A DNA stretch of 64,000 bases from Lanius collurio. Its lineage: Eukaryota > Chordata > Aves > Passeriformes > Laniidae. Each line of letters starts with the position of its first letter. Within the stretch, counting starts at the first letter, position 1. The stretch covers positions 4,817,474 to 4,881,473 of the forward strand of contig JACBWW010000029.1 in assembly GCA_020086605.1 (NCBI GenBank), written 5' to 3'. The notes below the pieces were generated by a model. That model did not search any database and was not told the DNA's origin. It saw only the letters and a program-made list of their open reading frames with translations. Shown in pieces: positions 22,890 through 36,300 of the stretch. Made by a program: the position numbers and the translations under genes.

Positions 22890-25800
22890 GCTCTGTCTTG
22901 ATCAGTGAGTTCCCACTCACAGAGCTTTACAGGTGATTACACTGATAATTTAATCCCAGTCTTTAGCTGTATGTGGAGACCAGTTTCCAAAGATTGCCTG
23001 ATAACTGTAAAGGAGCTTCTACTTATCTTCTTGTCCCAAATGGCTCCTGATTTATAGCCAGCTCTAAAACACAGCCAAAGGAGCTGTGCCAAACTTTTAA
23101 CAAGAGGGTTGCTTTTCTAGGAGAAAGTTTTCCACTGCCAGTTTTGGAGCCCAAAGCTCAGGTTTTACCAGTATCCATCAATGTTCCTTTTGGTCATCCA
23201 CCAGAAATAAACAGCAGATGCCTGCTCAGTTTTAAAACTGAAAAATAATGCAGTTGCAAAATCTGCCACTGCCATGCCATGGACAGAGTCCATCTGCTGA
23301 TGCAGAAAGTGGAAGACAGATAAAGCAATATCTGAAAGCAGCAGAGCACGATGTGGACCTGAACCAGTCTGAGAGACTCGAGAACACTTCCATTTCAAAA
23401 GGAACATCATCTATATATGTCTTTGTTCTTTCAGACAAAACCTCATTTCTTCCTAAACTGATCTACAACCTCCCCCAAACTTCTGCCTAAACTTAGCCCA
23501 AACTAACAAAACTTGTTTGCCTTTCAGTCCCTAATACCTCTTCAGGAAAATATTCCAGAAATGCTGACAACTGGAAAGAATCAAATTCTCTGTTTAAATG
23601 TATTCAGATCAACAACACCTCTTTGCATCAAATTTAGCTTCCCCCCCCTCGAAAAGACTCCATAGTTTTCAGATGTATTTACCAATACCAACTAACAGAG
23701 GCACTATCCAGAAATTCTGCCAGAATCTGTCTCTGTTCTTCCAGAAGGGCAGAAACAAAAGCAGTTTAGCTGCTACACTTGGTCTGTGTCTACAATGGAA
23801 ATGTCCAGTGATGAAGCCGTCCTGAATAGCCACTGATTAAGAAATTGCAGCAGTTCTAGGAGCTGCTGTTGATTCAAGGTGAGAGGAATTGCACTGAGCT
23901 GGAGTTAGCTGGCAATGCACAAAGAGGAATTTTCATGTTGTCAAAAATCTTCTGCCGTGTCTGATTCTGGCATTATTTCCTACTGGCTGGCTAAGAAAAA
24001 ACGAGCCCTCATCACACTCCTCTGGTGCTTTCTTTGCTCCTCAGATGAATATTCTGTGAGTGCAAATAAAATGTACAACAGCAGCAATTTATTTTCTGCC
24101 TCTCACAGGAAGGACTGGAGGCAGCCAGGCTTTTCCACCAGGAGCTGGGATCCTCCCTGCCAGCTCTCAGCTCCTCTCCTTCTGCTCTTTGCTTTCTGTG
24201 AGATCACAGCCACAAACGAGGCACCCCAAAGCCACACCAACGTGGTGCTGGTTCTCAGCCCCATCTCTGCAGCCCTAAGAGCCTGTCTGACACTCAGGAA
24301 ATGCAGCCATGAAGACCCAGGTTCCCAAAAGGCAGAGAGGGAATGCACAGGCAGACCCAAACTGGGCAGAGAATCAGGACTGGGGAGGAACATCTCATTA
24401 TTATTGCAGTACAAGTCCAGGATTTAAACTGCCCATGTCAGAAGAACTGAGACCACCACAAATTTTTTATCTGCTATCCATGGGGCTTTTAAGCTTCCAG
24501 CTTCCCAGAGTAACAGTTATGCTTGAAACCACGAACTTTTTTTTCTCAGCCTCCAAAATTGCAAACACACAGTGCAACAGTGCTTAAACTTGTTGGCTCT
24601 CCTCTCTCACAGAGCAGTCACTGCCTCTGTTTTACCTTTCTTTCCTTTCCCAGGGTTCTGGCAGCACGTGGGTTAATGGGACAGTTATTTGAATGAAAGG
24701 CATTTCCAATAAATCAGCAGATAGCAAAAGGGAAAAAGCACTAGAGTAATTTCTTCTGCTCACAATTTCATTATGCTCTTGGCTTTGAGCCATTATAAGG
24801 TAAATCAGTCAAGTCATGTTGCACAGACATTTCTGAAAGAAGAGTTTTTTAAATCACTTGGTAAGCCACTCTCCTTGTTTTGAATGGAGAACACTGCTTA
24901 TTTTGTATGGCACTTTATGCCCATTTAGAAGTTGTGAAAAAGAGAGCAGCAGTCAGAGCTAGAGCTGTGATTTGGCTGCAGAGAGCACCTCATGGAACTG
25001 TCCCCAGGGCTGTCCCCAAAGCCCACATCCTCCTTTCCCTGCTGCACCAGGCCTGATGACAGCACCCCAACAAATGGGCACCCTCTCCAGTTCCCTTTGG
25101 GCAACAAACCTCGGGCTAACACTGACCAAAGAAGGAATCACTGCTTGTAGTACCCTGGCCTGGGCAAGTCTGCTCAGCTGGTGACATTCTCTAGGGCTCT
25201 CCCCAGCTTTTAATTTCCATCTGGTGTTCTCTCACCACTCACTGGCTCGTGGCTCCTCGACAAACATGGAAAAATGCAAAAATGCCCTGCTTTCACCACT
25301 GGGAAGACCATCCTGGCATGCAATTCCCAGAATAAGGAAATGGAGGCTGCTGGCAAAAATATTACAGTTTTGACAGTCTCTTCATTCTCTTTCTCCCCCA
25401 CAACAGTGGTGTGATCACGAGGAGGCAGAACAGTGAAGCAGCAGCAGCAGAACATCGTGGACAGAGAAATGGGGATGCAGACAAGGCAAATACCACATAG
25501 CTGCAAATAGCCTTGAAAGCACCAGCTTGTCCCTGCACAAACTGTCTCCCAGCCATTTTAATGGCTTCAAACGTCACACAGTGTCATTAATGTTCAGTAC
25601 TTTTCCTTTTACAACTCACAGCTTTCAACTAAATGTGTTCATCCTATTTCCCCCCGTCCCCACATTGTTCCCCCCCAAAGTCACTGAAAGTACCTTTACC
25701 TTAATGATTTGGAGTCTCACGCCATTTACTGAAATACTGAGCATCAGTTATAAAAGCCACACATAAAAGCCAAACACACTGTAAGAATCTCAAGTTAACA

Positions 25801-26580
25801 CAGCAAAAGCATCCTCACAGGCACTCCAGCAGGGAGAAATCCCAATTAATGCCTTACACAGAAACACAAGCTTTTCATGCTTAACCCTCAGATTTTAAGT
25901 GGGACCTCAGTGTTTGCTGAAAGGAGCTGTGGCAAACTTTAAACATCCCATTTTTGACTGTTCAGAACTGAGTGATGGCTGCCTGCTTTTGCCTCCCAAC
26001 CATCCACCAACTTGGCCTGGGTTAGCACAGCAAGCAGCTACTGCAAGAGGCAGAGATTCCTCACCAGTTTCTAAACCAGTTGACAGGCACTTCCAGCTGC
26101 TTTTCAATGCATATTCCACTGTCAATCAAAATTACAGGGTATAATTAAGCAGGGAACAGCCAAGCAATGTCTGTCTTCTACCCAAGAACCCAATGAACAG
26201 ATTAATTTACCAGTGAAATAGAGTAAGATGAATTCCTCTAAAAATAAACCCCTGAGAGACAAGGCACCACCAGTTTCTTTCCTATCTTGCAGCAGGTTAA
26301 ATATTGTATTTTTTCTGCAAAGCAGAGCTTCAAAAGTTGTCAAGAACTCAAATCTTTCTGTATCATCCCATATCAATACCAGTGATCTCTGTTCAACTTG
26401 TAAATTGCAAATTCAGGTCCTGGAGACATCAGGGGGTCCTTCAGCCTCATGACTGGGGTAGCATAAATGGCATCAGACATCAGAAAGATGAAGAGGTGCC
26501 ACACAGACCACTGCAGAGTTGGCAGAACCTGCCCCAAGCTGCTGTAGGTCCCTGAGATCTTTTAAATACCTTGCTCTACC
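22890..26580. other. Intron or flank, nothing recognised
   Basis: Unique sequence without a recognisable exon or transposon. The longest chance frame (about 170 codons near 23.9-24.4 kb) has no recognisable domain and overlaps frames in other phases and on the other strand. Confidence 0.6.
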
Positions 26581-26589
26581 TGACATTTC

Positions 26590-26880
26590 TTTGTGCAGTA
26601 GGCATTATATTCACTTTGCGTCGCTGAACTTTAATTACTTTGACAACTTGCGGGGGACTTTTTAAATAATATTTTATTTAATCAACAGGTTTTTTTCATT
26701 GTAACGTTCGGTAGCAGCAACAGATCAGGCTAAGATAATGAAAAGCATTGGAGCAGCTGAAAACTTAATTAAAACACGTAAAAATTAATTATACTGCTCA
26801 TCATTGATTTTGTCTGAAAAAGCTGATATTGCAAATAGGAAATCAAAAAGCAGGGAGGTCATGTAGAGAATCACTGATGT
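26590..26880. promoter_or_regulatory. Candidate enhancer-like block with retained CpGs
   Basis: AT-rich sequence with several TAATTA or TTAATTA homeodomain cores (about 26630, 26767, 26787) together with CpGs surviving in an otherwise CpG-depleted setting (TTTGCGTCGCTGAA, CTTGCGGGGG, GTAACGTTCGGTAG). The combination of homeodomain-site density and retained CpGs is the usual look of deeply conserved developmental enhancers. Conservation itself cannot be seen here. Confidence 0.3.
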
Positions 26881-27136
26881 GAAAGTGATAAATCACAGAA
26901 AAAATACATCCAGGCTGAGAGGAGCCATTCACTCCAGGTCAACGATCCCATGCTGAGCTGAATTCCAGCCCACATCACTAAACTGCCAATCAAGCACCAA
27001 TAAGGAGGCTGATTAAGGTGAAGCCAGAAGAATGGGGTACATGGAATATAACTGTTATGTAGACTGTTGTCTGTGAGATCAGAATCACACTATTTGTAAC
27101 GTCAGCTTTTACAGGATCTTGTTCTGCCTCTATGCC

Positions 27137-27152
27137 AAAAAAAAAAAAAAAA
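27137..27152 (+). repeat. A16 homopolymer
   Basis: Sixteen A residues followed by further A-rich sequence. No retrocopied gene is recognisable upstream, so this is treated as simple sequence rather than a retroposon tail. Confidence 0.8.
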
Positions 27153-27544
27153 TAAAAAACCCAACCCAAAAAAAGAGTTTAGTAGTGTAGCAGTGAAATG
27201 TCACTCCTCAGGCTCTCCAGAAATGCATTAGATGTGTGCCTGGATTAAGGCTACACTGCTTGGTGTTGCAAAAAGGGATTATAGCATCACTAAATGTCTA
27301 TAACTAACCAGGACCCTGCTCACTCAGTTCCAGTGTTAGGGAGGCAAGGGGAGCAGCCAGATTTCTTATCCTTTCTGCTTTATTCTGCAAAAAAATAATA
27401 CACTGTCCTCTAGTTTGAATAATAATTCCCTCCCCATCCTGTCAGTTCCTGAACTTGTTTATAAAGCAAATTATATCCTTTTCACTAGAATCAGTAGAGC
27501 CAGCTAAGGTACCCTTTGAATAAAATACCACAGTACAGAAAGGC

Positions 27545-27710
27545 CAGCTTGGTATCAGCATAAATTTTATCCAGAGCTCTACCACAGACTCCTTTGGGCA
27601 AGTCACTTAACTACTCCGAGCCTAAAGTCTGGAATGAAGGAAATACTGCTTTATCAAACTCAGCAGAAAGACTGTCTAATATTTATAAAGCACTTTCTGA
27701 TCCTCCAGTA
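27545..27710 (+). mobile_element. MIR-like SINE fragment
   Basis: The stretch GAGCTCTACCACAGACTCCT then TTGGGCAAGTCACTTAACTA and CTCCGAGCCT closely follows the MIR core (CTCTGCCACTTACTAGC..TTGGGCAAGTTACTTAACC). A weaker downstream match ends in ATTTATAAAGCACTTTCTGA. MIRs are tRNA-derived SINEs shared by amniotes and are rare and old in birds. The fragment is non-coding. Its ends are approximate because the flanks are eroded. Confidence 0.7.
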
Positions 27711-27719
27711 AAGACCATG

Positions 27720-30700
27720 GAAATGTAAAGAAGTACTGACCCAGATAAGGGTTAAGAGCAGAATCCTTTTTCCAGGGAGAGCTCTCAAATGACCTTGCAA
27801 TGTTAGGATTTATTTTCAAGGCCAAGGAAGACCTGTCAGGTCCAGGAGCCATGTTTTGCTCGAACTGCAGATGACTTGCTATCAACAAGGAAACAAGTTT
27901 AGTGGCTGATCCGAATGTCAGGAGCTGCCAAATCAGTGCTTTGATGAAATGTCAGGAATACAAACGTGGTTTTAGGGCTGTGCTGATTTAACAGCCAAAA
28001 TGGAATCTGGTCACATTCTTTTATTCCTCCAGGAAAATAACAAAAAACCAGCAACATATACATTACATATCCTTCTTCAATTTCTTTGAAGTTGAACAAA
28101 CTTAAAAAAAAAAAAACATCTAAACCCGTAAATATTTCCACTTCTGTGGTTTAAAGGAGTTTGATCTCCACAGGCTGGAACTTCAGGAGTGCAAAGATCC
28201 CATTTAATAAGAGAACTTAAAAATTCAAGGATTTTTCCACACCTGTAACTGCACCTTGTGCAGGAAGATTCTCTGCAAAGGGAGTCCTTCAGTCATAAAG
28301 CTGCTCATGGGAATCAAAACATAGTATTTAACATAACAGAATGTTCAAAGGACAGGAAGAGCAAATCAGGCACACTCAGAAAAGATGGCTGTATATTTTG
28401 AGACTATTTTTTTAGCCAACGAACAAACCAAAACCAAATGACAACAACTAATAGCTTTTATTTAAATTCATGGACCTAATCCCAAAGAAATCTCTCTTTT
28501 GGTTAAAGCAACCAGATGTTTCTAAATAAAATATTTAAAATATTCATATGCTGTTGTTAGAAATACTCTGTGGGGAAAAAATGGCCATCAAATCTTTGTC
28601 ATAGCAAGAAAAGTGCTGAAGAATTTCAGCACTAGAAGAAACTGCAGATGCCTCACATGTTGGGGCAGCTGTAAGAAATCCTGCCCCAGCTATTAAACAT
28701 GGAATAAAAAACCCATGCAAGAACAATTCCACGCTTTGTACTCCTGCTCATCGCATTGCCCACACAGAAAGCATAACTAAACAGACCCCAAATCATCTCC
28801 TTTGTTAAGAAAGGAGTGTGCTGCACCTTCCCTTTCTGTACCCAAGGACTGGTAGGGAGCCACCAGGAAAGGAGCAGCAGGTGCAGCCAGGGCTCTGCAG
28901 GAGCAGCAGTGGTTTGCTGCTGTGCAGCAGGGATGACATTTCCCATGGGAAGTGTGTTGATAAAAGCTGGCTGGGTTATTGCACAAACACAACTCTCACA
29001 GCTGGCACCACCACCCACCATCTCTGGGTGACACCCTGCAATGCACTCACCCTGTACTGACACAGACTCGAGTGTTTCTCACACAAAGGAGCCTTTATGT
29101 GCAACAGATAATTGGTCTCAAGTTTTGGCACATAATTTAAGCTAATTATCTATCCTGCACACCATCTATCCACACTGAAGAACACTGAGGAATTCCTACT
29201 GTGGAACTTGAAAACCCAAATAACATCCCATTGCCAGCATGGCATTGATTCATTTTACAATTCAACCTGGACAGCATTTCCACAGGAGCAAATATAAAAG
29301 TATCTCCTGCCAGGAGAGCACTGCCAGGTCTTTTATAAATACTACAGAAGTTTCCCAAGCAGGTGGCCCATCAAACTCAAATAATTGATCCACATCAGTT
29401 AGACCTGGAAATTCAATAGTACAGCACATCATTACAGCAGTCAACATAAGAGGAAAGTCCTTGTGGTTTCCCCTCCAGCCAGCACTTGAAAGGAAACTGA
29501 AAAGCTCTGCTCTCTTTTCAGTTTGGCACATGCCTCCTTTGAGGTTTTCAGGGGAACAGCAAATACTAACAACCTCTGTGAGAGGCCCCTCCTCTTAGAC
29601 TTACCTGCTTTTCTGAAACACAACTTCATTACAATATTCTCTTTTTCATTATTGGAAACAGTTCAATGTGGATAGAAGTAAATAAATATACTTGGCAGGT
29701 TCAAGCAGTGCTGTTAAATGCCCCATTTCCTCGTGGAATGCAGAGTTTTAATGGACAACTTTCCTCCTATCCAACCATGGCACAGTTCTCCTGGCAGCAC
29801 TGCTGCGACAGTGGGGGGGTAGTGAAGGGCACTGATTCATCTCCACACGTAGATTTAGCAGCTGAAAATCACTACTGCCTCAAACCCACCTGCCAGAGGG
29901 ACAAACACCCCAGTGGGGACATCTCAGTGGATGGGGTCACCACTGCTCAGAGCCTGACTCCCAGTTACAGTCTGACTCACAGACGTGACTCTGGATCTCC
30001 TCCATCACTGCTCTTCCCTGAGTCAATCACAGCCTGATTAAGTTTGTTATGATTTTTGCTTAAACATCCAAGCCTTAAATTTCCAGCAGTTTGGCTCCCT
30101 GTGAAGTAGTGAAGTCACTCACCAACTCTGCATTAGGACAAAGAAAAGATAAAAGTGATGTCTGAACTATTGCAAGCACAGAAGCAAGTTTTATCAGCCT
30201 CAATCACTTAATGAATTATTTCTTGAATTTGCACAGGAAAGTCAGAGGAAATACATCTATTAAGGCAGTAGCCCACAACCTGCACTTTGCCTGTAAGAGC
30301 TTTCAGTGCTACCAGCAGCCAGGGGAAATCAAGAAGTTTCTACCAAAACAGTAAAGAAAGGCAAAGCCTGATCCTGCCGAGGGTGTTTGCTCCTTCAGCA
30401 TGACATGCCCATGGCCCAGGAAAGGTTGCAGACCACTCCTCTAAGGAGACCCCACTATAAACTACCATCTACCAAACCTATTTCTTCTCTTATGATAAGC
30501 ACTTCTGTTCTTAGGGGTTTTTATACTCATTTGGAAACTACCTCAGCAGCTTTACACATAACACTTCAACAGATGCCTACACAAGTTGTTCCAAAACACT
30601 GCAAACAGTGCAGCAAGCTGGGTAGGGCGGGTGCTGCTTGCCAGGCAGGAGAGGAGGGCTGGAGATGCCAAACTGTGCTACCAAATACCCACCACAGCAC

Positions 30701-31385
30701 TGCCTGAGATCCCTGGCTGAAAAACAGCTTCTCCACGTGTGCTTAAGTCAGCCCAGGGACTGCAGCATGAACTGTAGAACGAGCAAGGCCTGTGGCACCC
30801 CCAGGGATCCTCTGCTGCTCACAGCCAGGTCCCAGCTGAGCAGCACAGAAATGCTGGCACTCCAGAGAGCAAGGAGTGAGAGAATCCTCTCTTCCCAGCT
30901 CCTCATTCTCACTACACTGCAGGACTCAAGATGCAACCCCACAATGCTGCAGTGGATGAAGAGCCCTGTCACAGGCCTCTGACAAACCCTTGGGTGTGAT
31001 GGCTTCACTCCTAACCAGGCAGATCCCCTGCAATGCAAGTGGACCCTGCAAGTGTTGGGACCTTTTCCAGCTGAGAGGGATGCTAAAGACAACTTGGACA
31101 CTGGACCACAGCTAGAAGCAAGTTTGGGAGCTTTGCTGATTTGACTTTGGGTTTTTTCTCCTCCCCCCAGATTTTAGGCAGTACTGACAGTGGGATCAGA
31201 CCTAACATCTCAGTGCTCCCATGAGTGATCCCAGGGCAGCTCTTCACGGAGCCCACATGGGTTAAATCATCTCCTCTGCTCCCTCAAGGGGAATTTTGGG
31301 TGCCTGTGCTCCCACCTAAACCCTCCAGTCAATCTAAGCAATGTCAAACAAAGTCAGGGAAGGGCAAAGAACATTAACCAAAATG
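27720..31385. other. Intron or flank, nothing recognised
   Basis: Unique sequence. A GC-richer zone near 29.8-31.1 kb has several overlapping open frames on both strands without domains. I see no supported exon. Confidence 0.6.
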
Positions 31386-31394
31386 ACATCAAGC

Positions 31395-31540
31395 CTTTAT
31401 TTTTCAGTTTCCACCTTCATAAAATAGGTATAATCATACTTACTTACTTTCAAAGAGAATTGTAAGGCTTAATTAGATAATTAACATGAAAGTGCCTTTC
31501 AAAAGCCTATGTACACACAAAGCACTACTGTATTATTAGT
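31395..31540 (+). mobile_element. MIR-like SINE 3' fragment
   Basis: The sequence TTTCAGTTTCCACCTTCATA then AAATAGGTATAATCATACTT, AATTGTAAGGCTTAATTAGA and AACATGAAAGTGCCTTTCAA parallels the MIR 3' half (CTCAGTTTCCTCATCTGTAA AATGGGGATAATAATA, GTGAGGATTAAATGAG, CATGTAAAGCGCTT). It has no 5' half, so it is a truncated ancient copy in + orientation. Confusion with a related L2 3' end is possible because the two families share that tail. Confidence 0.6.
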
Positions 31541-31895
31541 GTAGGCAGGCATGGGGAGCTCTTAGAGATTTTCTAACAGGTTATTTGTTATTCTGGGAGA
31601 AGTCTTTAGCTGCATACAGCAGTAGTATAATTATTATCATCAGATTCACTTCCCAAAGATATTTATGAAACACTATTTAAAAAAAAAGCATCCAGTTAAG
31701 CAGCACGGAGCTGAGGTTCTGTTTTGTTGCACATGCTGATTAGGAATGCTGTTAAAGTGTTGTTTTGCCATAGTGGAAATGCTGGTGCCAGGAAATGTAG
31801 TTATATGCTTGTTACTTGAATCATCATTATTTGGATATAATTGTTAGGTACCAGTGATTTCAACTCCTTTTTGTTTTTATTCTGTGTTTCTTTGA

Positions 31896-31909
31896 TTTTT
31901 TTTTTTTTT
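31896..31909 (+). repeat. T14 homopolymer
   Basis: Fourteen T residues with T-rich flanks. Simple sequence. Confidence 0.8.
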
Positions 31910-32985
31910 CTGGAGTCTGCTGGATCATTACAAGAAATGTGCAAAAACAGCAACCAGACTTGCACTGTTGCACAGCTGATTTTGACTCTACCACACACTC
32001 AGGAATTTCTCTCTCCTGTGCACTGCAGAAATGTGGTATATATATTAAAAATCATTGAATTATGTCCATGAAAGCAGGGATTTCCACCAGGTAATAACTA
32101 TGCTATTCTACCTTCATTAAAATATACAAATTACAAGTACTCCACCTCAATTGTAGTACTAGAGATGGGAATAAGCAGGCCAAATTTACTCTCTTATGTC
32201 ATATAAATACTTCTATAGTCCATAAAATTTCCCTTAAGAGCTGTGTGAGGAGGATTTCACCCTACAACTCTATTTTTTTGCTTCCTTTTCAACCAAATGC
32301 CACGGTAAACTATACAGTGATCAGGTTCAGTGAACACAAGAGTGTCATACATCTACCCTCAGCAAATTTCTCTTGACTGATTCCCATATAAAGTAAAATC
32401 AGATATAGTCTTATTGCAGATATGTCTGCACAGCTCAGGGCTGGGCCCTGAAATATTGCATCAGATTTGTTTCTTCTGAATTTTTTAAGACAGCTCAACT
32501 GTGGGACCCAGCACGGCTGCTCTTCAGTACCTAGAAATCAGGCAAAATCGAGATTGCTTTTCCATTAAAAAAAAAAAATCATCTCTTTAGAGAGAATTTT
32601 GTACTGTCCATTCTGTTATGGCTTAAGGAATGAAGTAGTCAATTCAACCATCAAGTTACAGAAACTTTCATCTTTACTTTGTATCAGCAAGAACAAGAAA
32701 TTAGCTGAACAAATTCCTTTCAGAGTGATGGAATAATAAAACTGTCAGGAATTAGATTCACCACCTTACAGCTTCTAATAGTCCGTATCATTATTTGTTA
32801 TTCTGAAGAAATCAATATAGCAACATATTCCCCAAAGAGAAAATATCTATAAATCTCATTTGCAATAACAAATTTAATTTTTAAATCTGTTCATTTTGAT
32901 CACTCTCCATGATTCTGGTACAAAACTGGGCAGAAAATGTGTTTCCACCCAACTCTAATTGAGTAGAAAACCCTCCATAAAAGAA
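31910..32985. other. AT-rich intron or flank, nothing recognised
   Basis: Unique AT-rich sequence with no exon or repeat that I can name. Confidence 0.55.
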
Positions 32986-32999
32986 CAGGAAAGGAATCT

Positions 33000-33300
33000 A
33001 AACAACATCAAATATTTATATCATGGGAAAACATCAAGAGATCTTTTTTGCAGCTTGTACTGTATATATTTTACATGTAAATTAAGCTGAGTGGTTCCTC
33101 TTCATAGCTTCAAGCTGCTGCTAATGCTTCATAGATTTTTCAGGCAGACAAATATTGGTGAAAAGAGTTTTATAACCTTCATACTGAAGATTTATGATTA
33201 GACGTGAACCAGAAGCCTAATGCACTGACATGTGGCCTTGGCTCAGTCTCATTATAAAGTAATCTGTATCCCTGGTATAATTGCTGTTGTTTGATTGTAA
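33000..33300. promoter_or_regulatory. Candidate conserved non-coding block
   Basis: Complex AT-rich sequence (ACTGTATATATTTTACATGT, GAAGATTTATGATTAGACGT, TCATTATAAAGTAATCTGTA) without repeat similarity or coding potential. It includes a TTATGATTA/TGATTAGACG region resembling HOX/PBX-type sites. Weak evidence. Confidence 0.2.
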
Positions 33301-33309
33301 ATCATCCCT

Positions 33310-36300
33310 CCTTCCATGCAGCTCTGCCACTTTTGATGTTGGTGAAACACACAGGATCTGCTGCAGTTTGCACGTCTTACACCACAATTAGTGTCAGCTT
33401 GCACTACAACTGTTGCAGCTTTGGAAAATGTTCAAAACCCTCTGGTTTTTGCTCTCTCTCCCAATGTGAACTGGCACTGCTTCTTCCTGCCCTGGCTCCA
33501 CTTGTAAAAATAATCTGTCTGCTATTTTTAAATGCTTTCAGTTGCTTCAGTTCAGCCCTCGCACTGCTCCTGCTCAAGCAGCACACGGGGAGAACTGCAG
33601 CACCTCCAGCAGCTGGCAAAACCCACGTCAGCTCTTCTCTGAGATTCCCAAACAGCATTACACTAAATTAATGCTTGTGATGGAAATGGGCCAATGCAAT
33701 TAGAACACGGTGCTTACACTGTGACATTTTCTATTAGCCCGAAATGGACGCCAGCACCTCCAGGTACGGTGCTGCTACGAGGGGCCATTAATGCACTGAA
33801 CGGCCACTTACCCAAAACAACAGACTTCAGCAGGAGCAGATGGCAAAGCCCTGCATTTCTCCTACCTGCTTTCAGCCTCCAGTCTCTGGCTGGCTACAAA
33901 AGCAACTGTGCTGGTTTCAAACGAAGCAACCACTGTAATTAGCAAAGCCATCATCCCAGCGGATGTTTTTCAAGCTCATGAACTATTGAAAGTTTAAATG
34001 GTTTTCATAGGGAGTTAAACACAATCTTAGAGGGCAGGTCCGTGGTGGTCTAAACAGGACTGCTGGCTCAGAAAGTCTTTGCAAAGTACAAACTGTCAGA
34101 AATGAGGAGCATATGGCTTGGGATGGATCACTCCATCCATTCTGCTTGCTGCTCGTATGTCAGCATCCTCTAGCAGTGACAGATGAAGTGGAAACGTTCT
34201 GCACTTCATCCACACTGGCACCATGGCTCTTCTGCCTCTAGGAATAATCCCTCCACGAACAGAGCAGGTTAGTGGGTGTTCCAGCCAGCCAAACAGCAGC
34301 CAGGATGTGGGACAGTGCCACGAGGCCAACCCCAGGCATCCACACCAAGTGTTTGGGAAGACAGAGCTGCCTGTAAGATGCTTTCCACCATCCTAATGGG
34401 AGAAGGGGGAGAAGACCCTTTAACCTGGACCCATAAAGCCACATCTGCTTTGAGATGTTTGCTTAAGGCTCATTAATGTGCCTAATGGCAAAGTTGTACT
34501 TAGGCACCTTACTGAATTCACATGGATTTATTGAAGTGACTCAATAATTTATGGAACTAAAGCCTAAAAGCGAGAGTTTTTCTTGTTTAACCCAAAGGTG
34601 CAATTTTTTGGCTAGCAGCTGTGGAAGGCTGATCCTCTTTTACAGCTCAGCCACCAGGGAAGGAAAAAGGCACTTTCTCATTGCATTATACCCAATAGGT
34701 GCATACAATTTCTTTCCTGTTTCAACAAAGTAATGACCTTCAACTGTGTTTGAAACTGGTAAGTTTAGGAAAAGATACAAATATGGAGAAGATTGTCTTT
34801 TTTTTTAAGAGCTAGTTGTGCTGTCTTTAGCTGGGATTTGTTTCCCTCTTGAGGATTCCTGGTCCAGTTGCACTCCCTCACAGTTTCCTCTGCATAAATC
34901 TCTCAGACATAGGCTGGTCTTGCTGGGTTTCCTCTGGAAGATGCTGCAGTGGGATGGATCATGCCATCAATGCAGTATAACCTCAAGGAATTTTTGCAGC
35001 ACATGTGGATTGTACTCTCTGCTTGCTACAAGATATCTTCAGAGGAAAAAAAAAATCAGCAAGGATTTTTGGCAAGTTTATGACAGATTTCTGAGCAGGG
35101 GAGAGAGGAGCCTCAAAAAAACCCCAAAATTAGAACTGGGCTTTTTTTGAGTCATGGCTGCAACTCTGAGATGCTGTTAAAGGTGATGGCAGCCACTGGG
35201 CATTTTTTCTGCAGCTCTCTTCCTCCTCAGACAGGGTTAAATTCCAGCTAACCCTGGGCATCCAGCCCCAGCTTTCCTGAAAAGACCCCATGACAAAAGC
35301 CAGGGATGGTGACCTGACCTGTTCCCTCTGGCTCAGTACATGCTCTTGAAGCTGTTTTGGCATCAGATTCACTCTGGAATATCAAGTCTAGAATGACAAC
35401 AATGTACAACTACACCAACTCACTGAAGATCAAACCCATGCTTTTCTAACCCTACTAGAACTCAAACCATTAAAGAAGAAAATCACCTATTACCACAATA
35501 GCCCCATTATGACTATACAAATTAATTTTAACTGGAATATATATTTACTGAGGAGAACGTGTATATACACACTCAGAACGCTATTATGTATATGGAAATA
35601 CATTTGAAAATATTTGCACTACGCTTATTTCTTTAGCTTCTACATTTATCTCTTAAAAATGAGTAATACATTTGCAAAATACTTTTTATTTTTAAAGCAG
35701 GAATATTATGCTTTGCTTCTTACAAAGAGTAAGCAGCAGGGATTGCACCTGATCTATCCCCAGAGAGTAAATCGCTGTTCTGATGGTAAATCCTGCAGAT
35801 GGGGAGAGCAAAATCTACCCAATTCTACATCACCTGCAGCGATGGCTTTCCTAAAACCTCCCAGTTAACCAGTATGTCCAACCTGCTCCCCGTTATCTTG
35901 CAGAACTTTGAGTTACTCTCCTTACTGACAGTCTCTAAGGCAGCCCCAATATATTGGAAGGTGACCCTGCACAGCTTTATCCTGCACCGTGCTCCTCCCA
36001 TATCAATTATTTGTACTGAGGAGCTGGAACACGTGGAAGATCCAGCAACAAGAGGCAGCTGGAGATGCCAGCAGCAGCAGGGTAAAGAGGGAAGGTAAGC
36101 AAAACAAAGTCTTATTCCATGGGAGTTGGAAGTCCTGGTGCTCAGAAGTGCCAGGAGCAGATATGCAATGACAGATTCTTTTTCTTGGTTTTCCTTTTTC
36201 TTGCTTCCCTTAAGAGTAGCTTCACAGAGCTCCACGTTTACCCCAGAGCTCAAGTTTGCCCCAAGAACTGCCCCTTCATCCTGCCAGAACTGCAGTTTTT

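Noticed and set aside
23915..24427. 170-codon open frame on the + strand
   Set aside because: No recognisable domain, overlapped by other frames on both strands, and no splice or promoter context. It is consistent with chance in intronic DNA.
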